Positions 1 to 6,485 of a stretch of DNA of 10,502 bases are shown in pieces. The notes beneath the pieces are model-generated. The model was given only the letters and a program-made list of their open reading frames with translations, was not told where the DNA came from and ran no database searches. Source of the DNA: an uncultured Lachnospiraceae bacterium (GTDB taxonomy: Bacteria; Bacillota; Clostridia; Lachnospirales; Lachnospiraceae); NCBI GenBank assembly GCA_905236275.1, contig CAJOPI010000144.1, forward strand, positions 1 to 10,502, written 5' to 3'. Numbering within the stretch: position 1 is the first letter of the stretch; the number at the start of each line of letters is the position of its first letter. The position numbers and the translations under genes were made by a program.

Positions 1-72
1 GCTACGCAAAAAGGGTGCCCCTCACTCCCACTTCATGTTCTTACGCAGCCAGCAGCAAGGTGCTGGCTGCTA
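1..72. repeat. GC-rich left edge with a perfect 10-bp inverted repeat
   Basis: The arms GCAGCCAGCA (45-54) and TGCTGGCTGC (61-70) are perfect reverse complements around a 6-base loop. The first 80 bases are about 55% GC, against roughly 30% for the following origin DNA, so this is a compositional patch. No T-tract follows the hairpin on the + strand, so it is not a clear intrinsic terminator. No start of rpmH, the usual divergent neighbour of dnaA in Firmicutes, is visible on the - strand. It could be the edge of a dispersed repeat or a structured RNA tail. The inverted repeat is certain; its role is unknown. Confidence 0.6.
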
Positions 73-110
73 ACTGAATAGTAACAATTGTACCCGTTTA
101 TAAACAAAAG

Positions 111-128
111 TTTTCAACATGTGTATAA
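111..128. promoter_or_regulatory. Two abutting, facing DnaA-box variants
   Basis: TTTTCAACA (111-119, +) directly abuts TGTGTATAA (120-128, the reverse complement of TTATACACA, -). Each is one or two changes from the consensus. They form the left edge of the box array. Confidence 0.6.
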
Positions 129-146
129 ATCAACTTGTGCAGAAAG

Positions 147-155
147 TTATCCACA
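147..155 (+). promoter_or_regulatory. Consensus DnaA box
   Basis: Exact TTATCCACA. It is the leftmost perfect box of the array and has a weak opposite-strand box (136-144, TGTGCAGAA) just before it. Confidence 0.85.
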
Positions 156-185
156 TAAGGGCATAAATAATTGATTTACATAATG

Positions 186-206
186 TTTTCCACATAATGT
201 GGAAAA
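186..206. promoter_or_regulatory. Palindromic DnaA box pair
   Basis: TTTTCCACA (186-194, +) and TGTGGAAAA (198-206, -) form a perfect inverted repeat around a 3-base TAA spacer. A third site of the TTATCAACA type follows at 209-217 on -. The symmetry suggests two DnaA protomers bound head to head. Confidence 0.75.
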
Positions 207-257
207 GTTGTTGATAAACATCCATTTCTGTTAGTTTAAAATCCTACAATCCCATAT

Positions 258-266
258 TTATACACA
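258..266 (+). promoter_or_regulatory. DnaA box variant TTATACACA
   Basis: It fits TTWTNCACA with one change from the perfect box. A weak opposite-strand site, TGTTGATAT, lies nearby at 275-283. Confidence 0.65.
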
Positions 267-293
267 TTTACACATGTTGATATGTTAATAAAC

Positions 294-312
294 TTATCCA
301 CACTTATCCACA
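294..312 (+). promoter_or_regulatory. Tandem consensus DnaA boxes
   Basis: Two exact TTATCCACA boxes (294-302 and 304-312) stand in direct repeat with a 10-bp period, so both face the same side of the helix. This is the strongest core of the upstream array and a likely nucleation point for a DnaA oligomer. Confidence 0.88.
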
Positions 313-370
313 TACAGGTTGCATTTATATCAGCAAGAAGTTTACATAAGATTGTGTAATACAGATAGAG

Positions 371-402
371 TTATTCACATATGTTGAAAACTATGTGGAT
401 AA
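371..402. promoter_or_regulatory. Right-hand group of three DnaA boxes
   Basis: TTATTCACA (371-379, +), TGTTGAAAA (382-390, -) and an exact TGTGGATAA (394-402, -) lie within 32 bp. This group is nearest to the dnaA promoter region apart from the single site at 436-444. Confidence 0.8.
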
Positions 403-435
403 ACCCATAGAGATGTGCACAGAATATCCCGATAA

Positions 436-466
436 TGTTGATAAATTCTTAAATTTAAGGTAATAT
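436..466 (+). promoter_or_regulatory. Candidate dnaA promoter overlapping a DnaA-like box
   Basis: TTGATA (438-443, five of six -35 positions) is separated by 17 bp from TAATAT (461-466, four of six -10 positions). The -35 hexamer lies inside TGTTGATAA (436-444), a one-mismatch DnaA box on the - strand. DnaA bound there would cover the -35, which fits the known autorepression of dnaA. The -10 is weak. A perfect TATAAT at 505-510 exists but has no usable -35, so the start site is uncertain. Confidence 0.42.
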
Positions 467-468
467 AT

Positions 469-486
469 ATAAGGTATTGTCCTTAT
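469..486 (+). repeat. Short inverted repeat in the dnaA leader
   Basis: ATAAGG (469-474) and CCTTAT (481-486) are perfect complements around a 6-base loop. It lies between the candidate promoter and the gene. Stem energy is low and the role is unknown. Confidence 0.3.
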
Positions 487-545
487 GAATATACATTAGG
501 TAATTATAATAAGGAAGAAATTTTTATTAATGGAGAACCGGCAGA

Positions 546-1922
546 ATGGATGAAAAGAATTCTATAATTGAAAATTGGAATAAGATAAAGGAAGTAGTAA
601 GAACGGAAACAGGCATTTTGGATGTTCCTTTTCAAACATGGGTTGCTCCTTTAGAGATTTTTTCAGTAGAGAATGAAACGGTAAAGATATTAACCCTTGA
701 AGAAACACAGCAGGGTGTTGATATCATAACCAATAAATTTAAAAGGGCCTTTGAATTTGCAATCATGGGTCTGATGAACAAGAGCTATACGGTTGAATTT
801 ATAGCTAAGAATGAGGCCAAAAAACTTGAGGAATCAAGTCAGAAGGCGCAGATAGACAATTTAAGACTTGAAACAGAGAATATTCAGCGCTCAAATCTCA
901 ATCCTAAATACACATTTGATACATTCGTTGTCGGACCGAACAACAGACTTGCCCATTCTGCAGCCCTTGCTGTAGCTGAAGATCCGGGAAAAGTCTATAA
1001 CCCGCTATTTCTCTATGGCGGACCCGGACTTGGTAAGACTCACCTTATGCATTCCATCGGTCACTATATAATAAGTAAGAATCCTAATAAAAATATTCGA
1101 TATGTGACAAGTGAAGCCTTTACCAATGAGGTTATCGAGAATATTCAGTTTGGCGGAACTCAGGGTATGTCCAAGTTTCGTGAAAAATACCGTACTGTTG
1201 ACGTTCTTCTGATTGACGACGTTCAGTTTATTATAGGTAAGGAAAGTACACAGAATGAATTTTTTAATACCTTTAATGAGCTTCATGCCCAGAATAAGGC
1301 TATTATTCTTTCCTCGGATAAGCCTCCCAAGGATATGGAAACTTTAGAGGAGCGTTTGAGGTCAAGATTCGACTGGGGATTAACGGTTGACATAAATCCT
1401 CCTGACTATGAAACCCGTATGGCTATACTCCGCCGTTATGCAAAGACTATCGGTGTAAAAATTGATGATGAGATAGTTCAATATGTTGCTTCAAATATCA
1501 AGTCTAACATCCGGGAGCTTGAGGGAGCTCTCAATAAGGTCGTTGCATTACACAAGCTTGATAACCGCGAAATAACAATGTTTACCGCTGAGCAGGCTAT
1601 TAAGGATATGATTCTTCCTGATTCTCCAAGAAAGGTTACTCCTGAAATAATTATTTCAGAGGTTGCCAAATATTATGGAGTTACGGCAGATGACATAAAT
1701 TCAAGCCGCAGAAATAAGGAAATTGTTATTCCAAGACAGGTTGCAATGTACCTCTGCCGGGAGAAAACGGACACAGCTTTAGCTGAAATAGGCAAAATAA
1801 TGGGCAACAGAGACCATACTACAGTTATCCACGGTCATGATAAAATAGAACAGACCTTATCCACAGATTTAAAGTTGAAAAATGAAATAGAGGAAATCTG
1901 CAAAAAAGTTTTTCCCTCATAA
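546..1922 (+). CDS. dnaA: Chromosomal replication initiator protein DnaA
   Basis: DnaA binds DnaA boxes as an ATP-bound oligomer, melts the origin and helps load the replicative helicase. The 458-residue product is of normal length. Domain I (about 1-85) is the helicase-loader and self-interaction part, and domain II (about 86-118) is a linker. Domain III is the AAA+ core, with Walker A GGPGLGKTH at 158-166, Walker B LLIDD at 221-225, the box VII arginine R274 in RLRSRFDWGL and sensor II NIRELEGAL at 321-329. Domain IV (about 346-458) is the box-binding helix-turn-helix with the signature DHTTVIHGHDKI at 423-434. The ATG has GGAGAA at 532-537, eight bases upstream. The gene is flanked on both sides by DnaA boxes, so it sits inside its own origin and is probably autoregulated. 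All key residues are present. Confidence 0.98.
   Translation: MDEKNSIIENWNKIKEVVRTETGILDVPFQTWVAPLEIFSVENETVKILTLEETQQGVDIITNKFKRAFEFAIMGLMNKSYTVEFIAKNEAKKLEESSQKAQIDNLRLETENIQRSNLNPKYTFDTFVVGPNNRLAHSAALAVAEDPGKVYNPLFLYGGPGLGKTHLMHSIGHYIISKNPNKNIRYVTSEAFTNEVIENIQFGGTQGMSKFREKYRTVDVLLIDDVQFIIGKESTQNEFFNTFNELHAQNKAIILSSDKPPKDMETLEERLRSRFDWGLTVDINPPDYETRMAILRRYAKTIGVKIDDEIVQYVASNIKSNIRELEGALNKVVALHKLDNREITMFTAEQAIKDMILPDSPRKVTPEIIISEVAKYYGVTADDINSSRRNKEIVIPRQVAMYLCREKTDTALAEIGKIMGNRDHTTVIHGHDKIEQTLSTDLKLKNEIEEICKKVFPS
1825..1865 (+). promoter_or_regulatory. DnaA boxes inside the 3' end of dnaA
   Basis: TTATCCACA is exact at 1857-1865 and encodes Leu-Ser-Thr, residues 438-440. A one-mismatch site, TTATCCACG, lies at 1825-1833 within the codons for the conserved Val-Ile-His of the DnaA signature, so that one may be forced by the protein. 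The starts are 32 bp apart, about three helical turns, on the same strand. They extend the downstream half of the origin into the coding sequence. Confidence 0.6.
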
Positions 1923-1941
1923 TTAACATCTGTTCAACCTC

Positions 1942-1950
1942 TTTTCAACT
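1942..1950 (+). promoter_or_regulatory. Weak DnaA-box-like site
   Basis: TTTTCAACT differs by one base from the TTWTCAACA variant seen repeatedly upstream of dnaA. It lies between the box at 1857 and the unwinding element and may help bridge them. It is weak on its own. Confidence 0.3.
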
Positions 1951-1995
1951 TGTTTATTTTTTAGTACAAAGCACTATTTTAGCGGCTTTCAGGGG

Positions 1996-2004
1996 TTATT
2001 CACA
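1996..2004 (+). promoter_or_regulatory. DnaA box anchoring the unwinding site
   Basis: TTATTCACA has one change from the consensus and fits TTWTNCACA. It ends 12 bp before the DnaA-trio run, with a GC-rich linker (CGCCCC, 2011-2016) between. This is the box, linker, trio order described for the B. subtilis unwinding region. Confidence 0.75.
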
Positions 2005-2016
2005 AATTCACGCCCC

Positions 2017-2031
2017 TTACTACTATTATTA
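2017..2031 (+). promoter_or_regulatory. DnaA-trio element
   Basis: The run TTACTACTATTATTA reads as five triplets, TTA-CTA-CTA-TTA-TTA. Its complement read 3' to 5' is AAT-GAT-GAT-AAT-AAT, matching the known DnaA-trio repeat (3'-G/A-A-T-5'). In B. subtilis, DnaA extends from the adjacent box onto one strand through these triplets to open the duplex. Box, GC linker, trios and AT-rich DNA occur here in the expected order. Confidence 0.8.
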
Positions 2032-2033
2032 CG

Positions 2034-2057
2034 AATTTATTTATTATATATACTTAT
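2034..2057. other. DNA unwinding element (DUE)
   Basis: This 24-bp stretch has a single C and otherwise only A and T, and directly follows the DnaA-trios. It is the most likely first melted segment of the origin and helicase entry site. It also lies just upstream of the dnaN ribosome binding site, so any dnaN promoter here would overlap it. No convincing -35/-10 pair was found. Confidence 0.72.
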
Positions 2058-2082
2058 CAGAAAAGCACAGGAGATTTACACA

Positions 2083-3189
2083 ATGAAAATTGTCTGCAGC
2101 AGAGATAGTCTGATGGAAGGAGTAACAATAGCTTCTAAAGCAGTTCCTTCCAAAACAACCATGCCTATTCTTCAATGTATACTCATAGATTCCACTGATG
2201 GTCAGATCAAACTTACTGCCAACAATATGGAGCTTGGTATTGAAACAGTTATCGAAGGTGAAGTTGTTGAGAGAGGAATAATCGCACTTGATGCAAAGTT
2301 CTTTGGGGATATGGTAAGACGTCTTCCTGACGGTTTTATTACCATTGAAAGTGATTCCTCAATGCTTACGACTATTACCTGTTCACAGACACAGTTTTCT
2401 TTACCGGCAAGGTCAGGTGATGATTTTCCTTTTCTTCCCCGTGTGGATAAAAGTAATTTCATTGTTATATCGCAATATGCCTTGAAAGAAGTTATCCGTC
2501 AGACAATATTCTCATTATCAGATAACGATAATAACAAAATAATGACCGGTGAATATTTCAGAATATCTGACGATAAGCTTATGGCTGTTGCACTTGATGG
2601 TCACAGAATTTCCATCAGGAATATCAGTCTTCATGATTCTTATGAAAATAAAGAAATAATCATCCCGGGAAAAACACTCAGTGAAATTTCAAAGATTCTT
2701 TCCGGTGATCCTGAAAAAGAAGTCAGGATTTTTATTGAGAACAGCAATGTAATGTTTGACCTTGATAACACAATTGTCATTTCACGACTTATAGAAGGTG
2801 AATATTTCAATGTCGAAAAAATGATGACGGATAATTATACAACAATGATTGATGTTGATAAGCAGACTTTTCTTAATTCAATTGAAAGGTCAACACTTTT
2901 GATCAAGGAAGGTGAAAAAAAACCGGTTGTTGTGGATATTCAGGGAGATAACGCAGAAATCAGAATAAAATCTGAGTTTGGTGCATTTAACGAAAATATT
3001 GATATAGGCAAAAAGGGTGAGGATCTTACCATAGGATTCAATCCCAAATTTATTCTGGATGTACTTAAGGTAATTGATGATGAAAATATCAGTATCTATC
3101 TTATGGGATCAAAATCACCCTGTTTTATAAGGGATGAGGAAAAGAATTATATTTACATAATTCTTCCTGTGAATTTCAATTCGATCTGA
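2083..3189 (+). CDS. dnaN: DNA polymerase III beta subunit (sliding clamp)
   Basis: DnaN forms the ring-shaped homodimer that tethers DNA polymerase to DNA and serves as docking platform for repair and replication proteins. The 368 residues match the family length and divide into three clamp folds (about 1-120, 121-240 and 241-368). Recognisable parts are the start MKIVCSRDSL, GHRISIRN near 173-180, IPGKTLSEISKIL at 194-206, SRLIEGEYF at 234-242 and FNPKFILDVLKVIDDE at 319-334. The C-terminus reads LPVNFNSI instead of the common LPVR or MPMRL type ending, so Asn364 replaces the usual arginine beside the peptide-binding pocket. AGGAGA at 2069-2074 lies eight bases before the ATG. The gene sits just downstream of the origin unwinding site and heads the replication gene string. 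Confidence 0.97.
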   Translation: MKIVCSRDSLMEGVTIASKAVPSKTTMPILQCILIDSTDGQIKLTANNMELGIETVIEGEVVERGIIALDAKFFGDMVRRLPDGFITIESDSSMLTTITCSQTQFSLPARSGDDFPFLPRVDKSNFIVISQYALKEVIRQTIFSLSDNDNNKIMTGEYFRISDDKLMAVALDGHRISIRNISLHDSYENKEIIIPGKTLSEISKILSGDPEKEVRIFIENSNVMFDLDNTIVISRLIEGEYFNVEKMMTDNYTTMIDVDKQTFLNSIERSTLLIKEGEKKPVVVDIQGDNAEIRIKSEFGAFNENIDIGKKGEDLTIGFNPKFILDVLKVIDDENISIYLMGSKSPCFIRDEEKNYIYIILPVNFNSI

Positions 3190-3191
3190 AC

Positions 3192-3198
3192 AGGAGGT
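3192..3198 (+). promoter_or_regulatory. Ribosome binding site fixing a TTG start
   Basis: AGGAGGT begins two bases after the dnaN stop and lies nine bases before the TTG at 3208. No ATG or GTG is suitably placed and the reading frame matches the S4 family from this point, so the TTG start is well supported. Confidence 0.8.
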
Positions 3199-3207
3199 AA
3201 AATTTAA

Positions 3208-3423
3208 TTGAAAGAATTTAGATTGCGAGAGGGTGAAGAATTCATCAAGCTTGGACAACTCCTCAAGGCTGTAAATATGGTTTCTTCCGGTGTAGAGGCC
3301 AAAATAGAGATTTTAGAGGGAAATGTCAGGGTTAACGGTGAAGTCTGCGAAATGCGCGGAAAGAAAATTCACGACGGAGATATTGTTGAATTTAAGGGCG
3401 AAGAAGTAAAAGCAGTTAAATGA
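3208..3423 (+). CDS. yaaA: S4-domain RNA-binding protein, YaaA/RlbA family
   Basis: A 71-residue protein made almost entirely of one S4 domain, the small RNA-binding fold also found in ribosomal protein S4. Visible hallmarks are FIKLGQLLKAVNMVSSGVEA (12-31), then VRVNGEVCEMRGKKIHDGDIVEF near 40-62, where R50 and K52-K53 add basic surface. The family is nearly always found between dnaN and recF in Firmicutes. It has been linked to ribosome assembly or RNA binding, but its exact role is not settled. Translation starts at TTG behind a strong AGGAGGT. The stop overlaps the recF start by four bases (ATGA), implying translational coupling. The symbol yaaA follows B. subtilis; rlbA is also used. It is unrelated to E. 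coli YaaA, the peroxide stress protein. Confidence 0.92.
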   Translation: MKEFRLREGEEFIKLGQLLKAVNMVSSGVEAKIEILEGNVRVNGEVCEMRGKKIHDGDIVEFKGEEVKAVK

Positions 3424-4541
3424 TAATCGAAGCTTTGGAACTTGAAAATTACAGAAATTATGAATCACTGAATTTGGAGCTTTCAAGGGGAACCAATATT
3501 TTTTACGGTGATAATGCACAGGGAAAGACCAATATTCTCGAATCCGTTTATATGGGATGTACGACAAAATCCCATAAAAGGAGCAGGGACAGGGAAATTG
3601 TCAGATTCGGAACAGATGAGAGCCATATAAGGATTTTTCTTAAAAAAAACGAGATTGACTATAAGATTGACATGCATATCCGGAAAAATAAAAGAAAATC
3701 GGTAGCTGTCAACGGAATGCCTATAAAAAAAGCATCAGAACTCTTAGGAATAGCTAAGTTAATTTTTTTTTCACCTGAAGACTTAAATATCATCAAAAAC
3801 GGACCCTCTGAAAGAAGACGCTTTATAGATATCGAGTTATGTCAACTAAGCAGAAATTATCTTAATAATCTTATAAATTATAATAAATGCCTCGAACAGA
3901 GAAACAGGCTTATGAAGGATATTACATTCGGAGCTTATGGAAAGGATGAGGTTTCCGCGGCACTGGATGTATGGGATGAGGAGCTTGTAAGGTTCGGCAG
4001 CAGTATAATTAATGAACGACGGGATTTTATCGAAAAGCTTAATATCATAATTAACGGGATAAATAAATCCATTACCGGAAAAGAAGAAAATCTTGAGTTA
4101 AAATACGAGCCTTCCGTAGATTGTGATAATTATGAGGAAAAACTTAAATCAGGAAGAAAGCAGGATATGAAGTATTTCACTACTTCTGCAGGTCCGCATC
4201 ATGATGATATGAGTTTTCTTCTCGAAGGTATTGATTTAAGAAGGTTCGGTTCACAGGGACAACAGAGAACCGCGTCTCTTTCACTTAAACTATCCGAGAT
4301 TGAAATTGTCAAAAATTCAGTTAATGATGATCCGGTTCTTCTGCTTGATGATGTTTTATCCGAGCTTGATAGCCGGAGGCAGAACTGCCTTTTGGGACAT
4401 CTCGGAAAAGTACAGACTCTTGTTACATGCACAGGGCTGGATGAATTTATAAAAAACAGATTTGAAACCGACAGGGTTTTTAATGTAGATCAGGGAAAGA
4501 TAAAATTAGAAGCCGGAAAGTCGGATAAATTGGAGGTATAA
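3420..4541 (+). CDS. recF: DNA replication and repair protein RecF
   Basis: RecF is an SMC/ABC-type ATPase that binds gapped DNA and, with RecO and RecR, helps load RecA at stalled forks. The 373 residues match the family. Walker A GDNAQGKTN is at 30-38, a Q-loop-like FSPED at 117-121, the signature motif FGSQGQQRT at 277-285 and Walker B with D-loop PVLLLDDVLSELD at 305-317, where Asp310 and Asp311 are the acidic pair. The typical RecF segment GPSERRRFID is at 128-137. The ATG overlaps the yaaA stop, and no good Shine-Dalgarno precedes it, so expression probably depends on ribosomes finishing yaaA. The stop TAA abuts the gyrB ATG. The remB gene often found between recF and gyrB in Firmicutes is absent here. 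Confidence 0.97.
   Translation: MIIEALELENYRNYESLNLELSRGTNIFYGDNAQGKTNILESVYMGCTTKSHKRSRDREIVRFGTDESHIRIFLKKNEIDYKIDMHIRKNKRKSVAVNGMPIKKASELLGIAKLIFFSPEDLNIIKNGPSERRRFIDIELCQLSRNYLNNLINYNKCLEQRNRLMKDITFGAYGKDEVSAALDVWDEELVRFGSSIINERRDFIEKLNIIINGINKSITGKEENLELKYEPSVDCDNYEEKLKSGRKQDMKYFTTSAGPHHDDMSFLLEGIDLRRFGSQGQQRTASLSLKLSEIEIVKNSVNDDPVLLLDDVLSELDSRRQNCLLGHLGKVQTLVTCTGLDEFIKNRFETDRVFNVDQGKIKLEAGKSDKLEV
4532..4536 (+). promoter_or_regulatory. gyrB ribosome binding site inside recF
   Basis: GGAGG lies within the last sense codons of recF (Leu-Glu-Val) and five bases before the gyrB ATG. With a zero-base gap between recF stop and gyrB start, gyrB translation is tied to the recF message and likely to termination on it. 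Confidence 0.75.
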
Positions 4542-6461
<1,920 letters not shown>

Positions 6462-6485
6462 AGTAGCCTGAAAGGAAAATGATAA

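Larger units (their letters stand above)
100..460. other. oriC: Replication origin oriC, upstream DnaA-box array
   Basis: This AT-rich non-coding stretch before dnaA contains about fifteen 9-mers that match or nearly match the DnaA box TTATCCACA. Exact matches are at 147-155, 294-302 and 304-312 on +, and at 394-402 on -. Variants fitting TTWTNCACA are at 186-194, 258-266 and 371-379 on +, and at 120-128 and 198-206 on -. A second type, TTWTCAACA, is at 111-119 on + and at 209-217, 382-390 and 436-444 on -. Weaker sites are at 136-144 and 275-283 on -. The array corresponds to the box clusters upstream of dnaA in B. subtilis, where DnaA binds to build the initiation complex and repress dnaA. 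No gene is seen anywhere in 1-545. Confidence 0.93.

Noticed and set aside
1..110. Start of rpmH on the - strand
   Set aside because: The reverse complement has no recognisable L34 N-terminus and no ribosome binding site with an open frame.
441..475. AT-rich stretch before dnaA as the unwinding element
   Set aside because: There are no DnaA-trios or GC linker beside it, unlike the dnaA-dnaN gap. It more likely holds the dnaA promoter.
505..510. Perfect TATAAT upstream of dnaA as the main promoter
   Set aside because: No -35 hexamer at 15-19 bp and no TG extension. It may be chance in AT-rich DNA, though a minor start cannot be excluded.
1950..1980. TTGTTT and TATTTT as a dnaN promoter
   Set aside because: The spacer is 19 bp and both hexamers are poor. 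dnaN may be read from dnaA.
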